Assembly (NCBI GenBank): GCA_000437895.1
Contig: FR902160.1
Location: forward strand, 1,287-27,657
DNA: 26,371 nt
DNA from: Clostridium sp. CAG:914
GTDB taxonomy: Bacteria; Bacillota_I; Bacilli_A; RF39; UBA660
Direction: 5' to 3'
Of the stretch, positions 16,218 through 23,544 are shown one piece after another. The first letter of the stretch is position 1, and each line of letters opens with the position of its first letter. The notes under the pieces are model-generated. The model searched no databases. It was not told the DNA's origin and saw only the letters and a list, made by a program, of their open reading frames with translations. Made by a program: the position numbers and the translations under genes.

Positions 16218-17552
16218 TTGCCTAACCAAGAAGTAATTACTATGGTTAATGTAAATTCAATTATTCCTAGCAAATATCAACCAAGAAAAACATTTGATGA
16301 TAAATCGTTAGAAGAATTAGCGTCATCAATTAAAATTCATGGTATATTAAATCCAATAATATTAAGGGTGAATGGAGATAAATATGAAATTGTTGCTGGT
16401 GAAAGAAGATATCGAGCCGCAATTAAACTAGGAATGCAAGAAGTACCAGCTATAATAAAAAGATTATCTGATGAAGATACGGCACAAATAGCATTAATAG
16501 AAAATATTCAAAGAAGTAATTTAAATGCTATTGAAGAAGCAAAATCTTATAAAGAAATAATGGACTTAAAAAATATAACTCAGGAAGAATTAGCAACAAT
16601 ATTAGGAATAAGTCAAAGTAATATTTCAAATAAAATGCGTTTACTTAACCTAACACCAAAAGTACAGGATGCTTTGACAACAAACAAAATATCAGAGCGT
16701 CATGCTAGATGCCTACTTAAAATATCTAATCCAGAAGAACAGGAAAAATTATTAGAAAGAATTATAAATAATAAATTAACAGTTAAAGAAACAGAAGAAA
16801 TAATAAAAAATTCTATTCAAGAAATAAATTCAACACAAGCACAAGATGTATTGAATGATATAAGTATTAATGAAAATAATCAAAAAGAAATAAAAGGAGA
16901 AGAAAATATGAATAATAATCAAGGAATGTTTTTTCCACAAAATAATATACCAAATCCAATAAATAATAATGAACAAAGTCAAATAATGTTTAACAGTATG
17001 CCATTATCAGAGGGAACAAATCAACCTCAAGGAATAATGAATGGGACTAATCAAGGATTTATACAACCAACAATAACACCATTAGATTCAAATCCATTCA
17101 TGCCACAAGAAAGCATTGGAATGCAAGAAAATAATACGTATCAATCACCTATAACTAATAATTATGGACAACCATCACCTATGGTAGAAGAACCATTATT
17201 TAATCCTAATGCAACAATACCAACAAGTCCAATAATACCAGAAAATAATATGAATCCATATGAACCAGTTATAATGGCGCAACCAGAATCAATAACTCCA
17301 TCAGTAGCACCAATAATAGAACCTGCCCAAATGCCAGACCCAACAATAAATCTAACACCACCGATAGTAGAGCCTGTTCAACAGCCATTAGAGACACCAC
17401 TATTTAATGGAACAGACAATCAAATTTTACAATCAGAAAGTAGCATTGACAAAGTAAAAAGAGTACTAAATGAATTAAATGACCCAAATGTCTTATACCA
17501 AGAATATAGTAATGATACAGAGTATTGTATTGTATTAACAATAAAAAAATAA
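16218..17552 (+). CDS. parB: ParB/Noc-family CTPase with long Asn/Pro/Gln-rich linker
   Basis: ParB-family clamps load at centromere-like sites and act in chromosome segregation or, as Noc, nucleoid occlusion. The N-terminal domain has YQPRKTFDDKSLEELASSIK and the CTP-binding GERRYRAA motif (about residues 61-68). It is followed by a helix-turn-helix, TQEELATILGISQSNISNKMRLLNL. A linker of about 180 residues rich in Asn, Pro, Gln, Met and Ser follows (about 225-405), then a short C-terminal domain, SSIDKVKRVLNELNDPNVLYQEY. Normal ParB or Noc is about 280 residues; this is 444. The start is TTG at 16218, eight bases after AAGGAGGTG. Its place after rsmG is that of B. subtilis noc, but the N-terminus lacks an obvious Noc amphipathic helix and no parA is adjacent. 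ParB versus Noc is undecided. Confidence 0.9.
   Translation: MPNQEVITMVNVNSIIPSKYQPRKTFDDKSLEELASSIKIHGILNPIILRVNGDKYEIVAGERRYRAAIKLGMQEVPAIIKRLSDEDTAQIALIENIQRSNLNAIEEAKSYKEIMDLKNITQEELATILGISQSNISNKMRLLNLTPKVQDALTTNKISERHARCLLKISNPEEQEKLLERIINNKLTVKETEEIIKNSIQEINSTQAQDVLNDISINENNQKEIKGEENMNNNQGMFFPQNNIPNPINNNEQSQIMFNSMPLSEGTNQPQGIMNGTNQGFIQPTITPLDSNPFMPQESIGMQENNTYQSPITNNYGQPSPMVEEPLFNPNATIPTSPIIPENNMNPYEPVIMAQPESITPSVAPIIEPAQMPDPTINLTPPIVEPVQQPLETPLFNGTDNQILQSESSIDKVKRVLNELNDPNVLYQEYSNDTEYCIVLTIKK
16892..16910 (+). promoter_or_regulatory. internal ribosome site and ATG inside parB
   Basis: AAAAGGAG at 16892-16899 is followed eight bases later by an in-frame ATG at 16908. Initiation here would make a 214-residue protein (MNNNQGMFFPQNN...) holding only the low-complexity linker and C-terminal domain. 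It lies exactly where the conserved ParB core ends, which suggests either a second isoform or an old fusion of two genes. Confidence 0.4.
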
Positions 17553-17577
17553 GAATAACAAAATTATTCTTTTTTTT
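17551..17577. terminator. bidirectional terminator between parB and the PBP gene
   Basis: AAGAATAA (17551-17558) pairs with TTATTCTT (17564-17571), with a five-base loop, T run on the plus side and A run before it. It can end both converging transcripts and overlaps both stop codons. Confidence 0.75.
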
Positions 17578-19531
17578 CATTTTCACTATTTTCTTCTTGA
17601 AAAACACTTTCCAAATCATACGTAGAATTATTATGTGGTTCCGTTCCTTTTATAAAATAAAATATTTTCTTATTCTTATCTTCATCCTTAGAAATTTCAC
17701 CCGTTAAAGGATTAACCATAACACCAACAACATTATTTGGCATTGTATACCATTTACTTGTCTTATCCTTAAAATAGTTTTCTACTGTATCAATCCAAAC
17801 ATTTCTATGTACACGAGTATCTTCATTTTCCATATTTCTATTATCATCATAACCAGACCAAATACCTAAAACAAAATCGGCATTATATCCTATAATCCAA
17901 TTATCAGTATCCGTAGTTCCCGTTTTTATAGAATATTTTCTAGAAATTTTAGGAAGAAGACTTATTAAGTTAGGATAATTATAATCAATAAAAGCAGGAT
18001 CATAAGTATATGTTAACATTTCATTTAATATATATACTAAACTCTCATTTAATAAAGGACTACTCTCTTCCTTAAATTCATATAAGATATTTCCATCAAA
18101 ATCTTCTACTCTTCTTATAAAATGAGTCTTAACTTTATTTCCTAAATTAGCAAAAGACGCATAAGCATTAACCATATTATATAAACTAATCTCTTCTGTA
18201 CCAAGAGGTAAAGAAGGAACAGCTTCAAAATTATTACCAAGACCCATTCTACTAGCCATATTAACAAGCACATCTTCTCCTAAAAACAAATGCGTTTTAA
18301 CAGCATATATATTGTCAGAATAAGCTAAAGCTGTTCCCATAGAAATTGGTCCATTAGCATATTTATCATTATAGTTCTTAGGAGAATATGTTTTATTATT
18401 AGAAAAATTAAATATAGTTTTTTCAGATATAAAAGAAGATGCCGAAGTAAATCCACTTTCCAAAGCTGCATAATACAAAAAAGGTTTCATTGTAGATCCA
18501 ACTTGTCTTTTGGACGAAATAGCCCTATTAAACTGACTAGTGTTATAATCAAATCCCCCAAGAAGAGCCATAGCTTCCCCATTAGAAGGATTAACCATTA
18601 AAGCAGAAATCTGCATATCAGAATCTATCTTATTACTATTAGCAGATTCTTCTAAACAAGACTGAGCTTCAGTATCAAGAGTAGTATATATTTTTATACC
18701 ACCCGTTTCTAAAAAAGATTTAGGAATAGAATCAATAGAGTTTAATTCTTTAATAACAGCATCTTTGTAGTATAAAATACCAGACGTAATATTACTATTA
18801 CTATCACCAACATAATTAAGATCATAATCTAATGCTAATTCTTTATCTTTATCAGTAATTTTATTATTTTTAACCATCAAAGATAAAACAACATTTTGTC
18901 TTTTTTTTGCCGAATCCAAATTCATCAAAGGATTATTGTTCATAGGAGATTGAGGAATACCAGCCAACATTGAAGCTTCTGCCAAATTAAGTTCATTAGC
19001 TGATTTATTAAAATAATATTTAGAAGCATTCTCAATTCCAAAAACCCCACCATAGTTAATAGTATTTAAATATCCCTCTAGTATTTCATCCTTATTATAA
19101 TGAACTTCTAATTCAAAAGCTAATATTGCTTCCTCTATTTTTCTCTTCCACGTTTTCTCATAACTTAAATATAAGTTTCTAGCATATTGTTGAGTAATCG
19201 TAGAAGCACCCTCAGATAATTTAAAAGAAGTAACATTTTTCCACATAGCCTTAGCAATTCTAAGATAATCTAATCCAAAATGTTTATAAAAATGCTTATC
19301 CTCTGTACTTAAAGTAGCATCAATAACATAAGGACTAATATCATCTAAATTAACCCAATTATAATTATTAAATAAAACAGAATCATCTTTATCATACAAA
19401 TAATAAGAAGGATTTTTATTAATTAATATCTTTGGAGTTATTAAACAATATATATATAAACCAACATTAGCCACAATAAAAAGAATAAATATAATTAAAA
19501 ATATTTTACCAATTTTCTTAACAACTTTCAT
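17564..19531 (-). CDS. Class A penicillin-binding protein (transglycosylase/transpeptidase)
   Basis: A 655-residue bifunctional peptidoglycan synthase. The N-terminus has one membrane anchor (KIGKIFLIIFILFIVANVGLYIYCL). The GT51 glycosyltransferase domain has STEDKHFYKHFGLD with the catalytic Glu, GASTITQQYARNLYL, RKIEEAILAFELE and ILEGYLNTINYG. The transpeptidase domain has the SxxK serine in VGSTMKPFLYYAAL, the SxN motif as YSDN, and KTGTTDTDNW. The C-terminus is short and acidic. A GTG at 19543 opens the frame, but the ATG at 19531 has AAGGTGAT seven bases upstream, so I use it. It resembles the PBP1A/PonA type; the exact ortholog is not assigned. It is encoded on the strand opposite to its neighbours and proves that the cell makes a wall. 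Confidence 0.95.
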   Translation of the reverse strand: MKVVKKIGKIFLIIFILFIVANVGLYIYCLITPKILINKNPSYYLYDKDDSVLFNNYNWVNLDDISPYVIDATLSTEDKHFYKHFGLDYLRIAKAMWKNVTSFKLSEGASTITQQYARNLYLSYEKTWKRKIEEAILAFELEVHYNKDEILEGYLNTINYGGVFGIENASKYYFNKSANELNLAEASMLAGIPQSPMNNNPLMNLDSAKKRQNVVLSLMVKNNKITDKDKELALDYDLNYVGDSNSNITSGILYYKDAVIKELNSIDSIPKSFLETGGIKIYTTLDTEAQSCLEESANSNKIDSDMQISALMVNPSNGEAMALLGGFDYNTSQFNRAISSKRQVGSTMKPFLYYAALESGFTSASSFISEKTIFNFSNNKTYSPKNYNDKYANGPISMGTALAYSDNIYAVKTHLFLGEDVLVNMASRMGLGNNFEAVPSLPLGTEEISLYNMVNAYASFANLGNKVKTHFIRRVEDFDGNILYEFKEESSPLLNESLVYILNEMLTYTYDPAFIDYNYPNLISLLPKISRKYSIKTGTTDTDNWIIGYNADFVLGIWSGYDDNRNMENEDTRVHRNVWIDTVENYFKDKTSKWYTMPNNVVGVMVNPLTGEISKDEDKNKKIFYFIKGTEPHNNSTYDLESVFQEENSENEKKE

Positions 19532-19622
19532 ATAATTTATCACCTTTTTATATCCCTATTTATCACTATATATATTATTTATAAAAAAATTAAAAATATG
19601 AGTTTTATTTTCATATAAGTTA

Positions 19623-19631
19623 TGTTATAAT
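19623..19631 (+). promoter_or_regulatory. extended -10 promoter of ywiB-argS-like-rpoE
   Basis: TGT-TATAAT is an extended -10 with a perfect core, 20 bases before a strong AAGGAGGTG. No good -35 is seen. It is the likely promoter of the three-gene unit ending at the terminator near 21406. Confidence 0.55.
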
Positions 19632-19661
19632 GTCAATTGAATTATTTTAAGGAGGTGCCAT

Positions 19662-20021
19662 ATTAAAATAAAAATAAAAGGATATCTAAAAAATGATGAG
19701 ACAAATACATCAATAGATACCACAGGAATATTATCAGATAATACTATAACATATCAATCTGATAATATAAAAACAAAAATAATTATAAATAAAGATACTC
19801 TAACAATGATAAGAGAAGATGATAAAATGAAACATATAATGTTATTTAATAAGAATAAAAAAGAAAAATCAGAATATTTTATTAAAGAAATGAATTATAG
19901 TCTAGAGTTTAATATAATAACAAAAGAAATTCAGATAGATAAAAAAAGAATACATATTTTATATAATATCATAGAAACTAATAGTCTATCTGAATATAAT
20001 ATAGAAATGAGTACATTATAG
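19662..20021 (+). CDS. YwiB-like DUF1934 beta-barrel protein, apparent ATT start
   Basis: The frame encodes about 119 residues resembling YwiB/DUF1934, a small lipocalin-like barrel of unknown function. It shows an alternating strand opening (IKIKIKGYLKNDETN), TTGILSDNTITYQSDN, KTKIIINKDTLTMIRED, KHIMLFNKNKK and NYSLEFNIITKEIQIDK. No ATG, GTG or TTG is in frame near the strong GGAGG at 19651-19655; the codon at the right distance is ATT (19662). The first in-frame ATG, at 19806, would delete the first 48 residues and break the barrel. ATT starts are known for infC, so I accept it, with ATA at 19668 as the alternative. ywiB next to argS and rpoE is a common Bacilli order. It shares one base with the next start (TAGTG). 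Confidence 0.72.
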   Translation: MKIKIKGYLKNDETNTSIDTTGILSDNTITYQSDNIKTKIIINKDTLTMIREDDKMKHIMLFNKNKKEKSEYFIKEMNYSLEFNIITKEIQIDKKRIHILYNIIETNSLSEYNIEMSTL

Positions 20022-20971
20022 TGAAAAATGAAGAAAAAATAGAATTACTATATAATGAGGAATACTTACCAAAAGAAAAAGAACAAAAGAGAACAGTACT
20101 ATTGTCAAAAGTATCTCCAAAAATAGAAAATTTTATAGAAAAAAATATTAAATCTATTTTATATTTAGATATTATTTCTAATTGTTACAACACGTTAGGA
20201 TACCCTACTATAAAAGAAATATACATAGAAGATACATCTATAAATAGTATTAAAAATGATATAAAAAAATTAAATATAAAAATAGATATATATTCAAATA
20301 ATACTACACTATATGAAAATGACTATATAGAAAATACTATAAATTTATTAAAAAAAAGTGGAAATTGCTTTATAAATGAAGATGGTCTATGTTATAAAAC
20401 AAAAAAACAATATGATATACTTATAAATGCTAATGGTGAATACCAAGATAAATTATATAAAATGGCATATTATTTTAAAATAATAGCAAATAACTACTAT
20501 AAAGCATACATTATAGATAGCTATCCATTAAAAATTAACAACAATAGTATTTACATAAAAAATATACAATCTACTATTATTGATATAGATTATAGTAATA
20601 TAAATGCCCTTAAGTATAAGATATTAGGAGTAAAACAAGAAGATTACACCCTAATTGAAGACACTTATATAATATTGCTACAAATAGAAGATAAATATCA
20701 ATTAATACCAATAAATATAAATAATTTAAAATATTTTGATTACAATATAATAGATAAAATACTAGAATATAAAAGTATTATATTAAAAACTATAGAAGAA
20801 TTTAACCCTTCAATCATAATTGACTATATTTATGAATTAATAAAAATGTTTATATTCTACTATGACAATGTTAAAGACGATATAAAAGAACGTACTTACA
20901 TAATAAAATCTATACGAAAAGTAATAGATAATTCATTAAATTTACTTGGAATAAATCCAAGATATATATAG
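20021..20971 (+). CDS. ArgS-derived protein lacking synthetase motifs (candidate pseudoenzyme)
   Basis: This 316-residue protein is not a working arginyl-tRNA synthetase, yet it reads like one in outline. Residues 32-70 (SPKIENFIEKNIKSI through LGYPTIKEIYIED) align by eye with the ArgS block SPNIAKPFHVGHLRST...LGYxVIRxxYIxD, with the HIGH-equivalent replaced by FIEKN. Residues 84-140 (NIKIDIYSNNTTLYEN, LLKKSGNCFINEDGLCY, ILINANGEY) match the region after it. Residues 260-316 (EFNPSIIIDYIYELIKMFIFYYDN ... SLNLLGINPRYI) match the DALR anticodon-binding domain. KMSKS and the N-terminal tRNA-binding domain are missing. True ArgS has about 550-560 residues. The frame is intact and starts at GTG coupled to the ywiB stop. 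It lies between ywiB and rpoE, the usual argS slot. Homology is judged by eye; the function is unknown. Confidence 0.65.
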   Translation: MKNEEKIELLYNEEYLPKEKEQKRTVLLSKVSPKIENFIEKNIKSILYLDIISNCYNTLGYPTIKEIYIEDTSINSIKNDIKKLNIKIDIYSNNTTLYENDYIENTINLLKKSGNCFINEDGLCYKTKKQYDILINANGEYQDKLYKMAYYFKIIANNYYKAYIIDSYPLKINNNSIYIKNIQSTIIDIDYSNINALKYKILGVKQEDYTLIEDTYIILLQIEDKYQLIPININNLKYFDYNIIDKILEYKSIILKTIEEFNPSIIIDYIYELIKMFIFYYDNVKDDIKERTYIIKSIRKVIDNSLNLLGINPRYI

Positions 20972-20982
20972 GAGGAAATAAT

Positions 20983-21417
20983 ATGAAATTAAAAGATATG
21001 AAAAAAGAAGATTTAGAGCTATTATCTTATACAAAAATAGCTAAAATGATTTTAGAAGAAAATAAGACTACTATGACAACAGCAGATCTATTCAAAGAAA
21101 TATGTAATTTATTACATCTATCTGAAAAAGAATACCAAGATAAAATAACAGACTTCTTCCAATCTTTAACTACATCTAAAGAGTTTATTTTACTTCAAGA
21201 TGGAAAATGGGACTTAAAGTCTAATCATTCTATAAAAATAGATATAGATGAAATATATGAAGAAAAAGATGAAGAAGAAGAAAATGAAGAAGACAACGAA
21301 GATGAACTAGAAGAAGATATTAATACAGACTTTGATAATATGTCAGACGATGACTATGAAGATAATGACTTAGGAGACTTATCAATTGTAACTGAAGATG
21401 AATTAGATAGTGAATAA
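20983..21417 (+). CDS. rpoE: RNA polymerase delta subunit
   Basis: RpoE (delta) is a Bacillota-specific RNA polymerase subunit that speeds recycling and affects initiation. The 144-residue product has the N-terminal HARE-HTH fold (SYTKIAKMILEENKTTMTTADLFKEICNLL, then FFQSLTTSKEFILLQDGKWDLKS). The typical acidic C-terminal tail, nearly all Glu and Asp from about residue 86, follows. AGGAGG lies just before the ATG. It follows the ArgS-like gene by 11 bases and is closed by a terminator that incorporates its stop codon. Confidence 0.95.
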   Translation: MKLKDMKKEDLELLSYTKIAKMILEENKTTMTTADLFKEICNLLHLSEKEYQDKITDFFQSLTTSKEFILLQDGKWDLKSNHSIKIDIDEIYEEKDEEEENEEDNEDELEEDINTDFDNMSDDDYEDNDLGDLSIVTEDELDSE

Positions 21418-21428
21418 CTATCTTTTTT
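21406..21428 (+). terminator. intrinsic terminator after rpoE
   Basis: GATAGT (21406-21411) pairs with ACTATC (21417-21422) over a five-base loop, followed by six T. The rpoE stop codon lies in the hairpin. Confidence 0.75.
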
Positions 21429-21450
21429 AATTAAAAAATTCAAAAATATT

Positions 21451-21478
21451 TTGTATCTTAAAAATAATGTGATATACT
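21451..21478 (+). promoter_or_regulatory. promoter of the membrane-pair/regulator operon
   Basis: TTGTAT (21451-21456), a 16-base spacer and TATACT (21473-21478) preceded by TGA, an extended -10, lie 27 bases before the first membrane-protein gene. No repressor operator with clear dyad symmetry is visible. Confidence 0.5.
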
Positions 21479-21505
21479 ATTATTAGAATAAAAAGGAGAC
21501 ACAAT

Positions 21506-22177
21506 ATGAATAGTATTATAATAGTTCTATTATTAATCTTAGTATCTTTATTATTAATTTATAGTATGTATAAAATATATGATAAAAGAGGTCTATACTT
21601 TAGTTTAGTAATAATGAATATAATGTCATTTATCTTATCATTTAAAATAATAAAAATATTTTCATTAAACATTAATCTAGGATTAATACCTATGATAAGT
21701 ATATTTACAATTATATATATAATAATTACCAAATATAGTATAAAAGACAAAAAAACCATATTAAGCTTAAGTCTATATACAAATATCATAACCTCTATAC
21801 TTATATTAATAACAAATTATTTCATACCAACCGTATCTGAAACAATATCAATAAGTATAAAAGGAACATTTGAATATAACTATAAAATACTAATACTATA
21901 TCCCATTATAATATTACTAAGTCAATATATAATAATTAAATTATTTAATTATTTAAAAGAATTACAAAGTAATATTATAATTAATATAACATTAACATAT
22001 ATAACAACCGGTCTTGTATATACATTAGTATTCTATTTAATAGCATATATTAATTTAATAGACATAAAAAATACCATCTTTATGGGAGTATCAAGTTTTC
22101 TAATAGGAATAATAATAACATTATTAAATACCCTAATTATTGATCTAATCTTTAAAAAGAAGGTGAAAAAATGTTAA
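21506..22177 (+). CDS. Divergent YpdP/YhhQ-like (VUT family) membrane protein, copy 1
   Basis: A 223-residue, very hydrophobic protein with about six membrane segments. Its layout matches the VUT/YhhQ family (queuosine-precursor transporters). It has a first helix followed by YDKRGLYFSLVIMNIMSFILSFKIIKIFSLNINLGLIPM, then a paired central region, KILILYPIIILLSQYIIIKLFNYLK, and a late helix, LVYTLVFYLIAY. The family motif near residue 71, normally Asp-x3-Glu, reads Tyr71-x3-Thr75, and the Asp of the late IDxxxF helix is also lost. It is therefore more degenerate than its neighbour, which overlaps it by seven bases and looks like a tandem duplicate. AAAGGAG precedes the ATG. Transport activity is doubtful; a partner role to copy 2 is possible. 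The family call is by eye. Confidence 0.55.
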   Translation: MNSIIIVLLLILVSLLLIYSMYKIYDKRGLYFSLVIMNIMSFILSFKIIKIFSLNINLGLIPMISIFTIIYIIITKYSIKDKKTILSLSLYTNIITSILILITNYFIPTVSETISISIKGTFEYNYKILILYPIIILLSQYIIIKLFNYLKELQSNIIINITLTYITTGLVYTLVFYLIAYINLIDIKNTIFMGVSSFLIGIIITLLNTLIIDLIFKKKVKKC

Positions 22178-22839
22178 ATATTATATTAATAATATGTGAA
22201 GTAATAGTAGCTTACATAGCAATGATACTACTATATAAAAAATACAAAACAGATGGACTAATAACTTATACAATAATAGCTACAATAATATCTAATTTAA
22301 TGTGTTTAAAAAAAATAGATATGTTAAATACAGAACTACCCTTAGGTTTAGGCATAACAATGTCTATATTAATAGCAATAAACATAATAACACAAAATAA
22401 AGGAAAAGAAGAAGTAAATAACTTTCTAGTAATAATATTAGTATCTTCTTTAGTAAGTTTATGTTTCTTTAACTTATCAGGATTAATTGAATCAGCTGAT
22501 ATAAACAAATATGCTAATAAATCATATGACAGTATTTTTACATATAATTTAAGAATATACTTAGCTAATACTATAACTTTACTAGTAACAGCTTTCCTAA
22601 GTTCAAGATTATATTTTATGTTAAAAATATTAAAAAATAAAATAATTCTTAGTAATATATTTACTATAGTAATTGTAGAATTTATTGATAATATAATATT
22701 TATGTTAATAGCATACCTCTTCACTATGGATACATATAATTTAATATTAGCTATTATACTAAGATATATAATTAAATTAATAATTGGAATATTTGGAACA
22801 ATACCAATACTAATGACCAAAAAAATGATTAAGGAGTAA
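22171..22839 (+). CDS. YpdP/YhhQ-like (VUT family) membrane protein, copy 2
   Basis: A 222-residue polytopic membrane protein with clearer VUT/YhhQ features than copy 1: YKKYKTDGLITYTIIATIISNLMCLKKIDML followed by LPLGLGITMSILIAINIITQNKGKEEV, which parallels the family pattern LGN...ATDILSEKYGKKEA. The Asp and Glu of that pattern are Asn71 and Gln75 here. The central LRIYLANTITLLVTAFLSSRLYFMLK and the late EFIDNIIFMLIAYL (Asp retained) also fit. Family members import queuosine precursors such as preQ0 or preQ1. Loss of both acidic residues in this copy and in copy 1 suggests altered or no transport. It overlaps copy 1 (ATGTTAA) and ends just before the regulator gene, so all three are co-expressed. 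Confidence 0.68.
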   Translation: MLNIILIICEVIVAYIAMILLYKKYKTDGLITYTIIATIISNLMCLKKIDMLNTELPLGLGITMSILIAINIITQNKGKEEVNNFLVIILVSSLVSLCFFNLSGLIESADINKYANKSYDSIFTYNLRIYLANTITLLVTAFLSSRLYFMLKILKNKIILSNIFTIVIVEFIDNIIFMLIAYLFTMDTYNLILAIILRYIIKLIIGIFGTIPILMTKKMIKE

Positions 22840-22840
22840 T

Positions 22841-23506
22841 ATGAGAACAAGTAAAAGTAATTTAGTAAGTGATGAATTAAAACCCGTTGTAGGAAAAATA
22901 ATAAGAGAAAATAGAATAAAGTATAATTACTCTCTAGAAGACTTATCACAAGCCTTAGAACACAAAAAAAATAGACAAACATTACATAAATACGAAACAG
23001 GATTATTAAATATACCTTATGATATATTTGCAGAAATATGTCGTATATTTAATATTGATACATCTATTATAGATAATATAGATATAAGTCAAGAAGAAAA
23101 AGAAAAAATAGAAAAAAGATTTATTAAAGATTACGTTAAAAGTAGTAGATTAGATGCTAACTTAACTCAAAAAGAAGAAAAAATAATTACTACATATAAA
23201 AATGCAAGTTATGAAGCTCAACTAACTAAACCAGAATTAACTATAAGATTAATAGATGATTCTATGGAACCATACTATAAAAAGAATGATAAAGTTTATT
23301 TTAAAAAACAAGAAGATTATAAAAATGGTGATGATATAGTTATTGCAATAAAAAACAATATCCTATCTGTAAGAAGACTATATAAATACCCAAAAGGAAT
23401 AATATTACAAGCTATGAATCCCAAGTATCCTACTATGAATATAAATGTAATATCTAATGAAATGATATTAGGAAAAGTAACATCAATACATAGAGAAATA
23501 AAATAA
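22841..23506 (+). CDS. XRE-family regulator with S24 (LexA-like) domain, catalytic Lys replaced
   Basis: A 221-residue protein with an N-terminal helix-turn-helix of the XRE type (residues ~17-72: VGKIIRENRIKYNYSLEDLSQALE, QTLHKYETG) and a C-terminal S24-type fold (from about 130). The fold keeps the serine motif DDSMEPYYKKNDKVYF (Ser141). The strand that normally holds the catalytic lysine (V-K-R-L) reads SVRRL at 176-180, so Lys appears replaced by Arg178. No Ala-Gly or similar cleavage site is obvious before the domain. The protein may be a repressor that senses a signal without self-cleavage. Its ribosome site AAGGAG overlaps the end of the preceding membrane-protein gene. Confidence 0.85.
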   Translation: MRTSKSNLVSDELKPVVGKIIRENRIKYNYSLEDLSQALEHKKNRQTLHKYETGLLNIPYDIFAEICRIFNIDTSIIDNIDISQEEKEKIEKRFIKDYVKSSRLDANLTQKEEKIITTYKNASYEAQLTKPELTIRLIDDSMEPYYKKNDKVYFKKQEDYKNGDDIVIAIKNNILSVRRLYKYPKGIILQAMNPKYPTMNINVISNEMILGKVTSIHREIK

Positions 23507-23542
23507 AACACCAAAAGCCCCTAAAGACCAGGTGTTTTATTT
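23501..23542. terminator. bidirectional terminator between the regulator and hemolysin III genes
   Basis: AAATAAAACACC (23501-23512) pairs with GGTGTTTTATTT (23531-23542), a perfect 12-pair stem with an 18-base loop. A/T runs on both sides allow it to stop both convergent transcripts. It contains the regulator stop codon. Confidence 0.85.
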
Positions 23543-23544
23543 TA

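Noticed and set aside
22266..22982. A 238-residue minus-strand open frame opposite the second membrane protein
   Set aside because: It is a shadow of the real plus-strand gene; its hydrophobicity comes from the complement of AT-rich membrane codons and it has no ribosome site.
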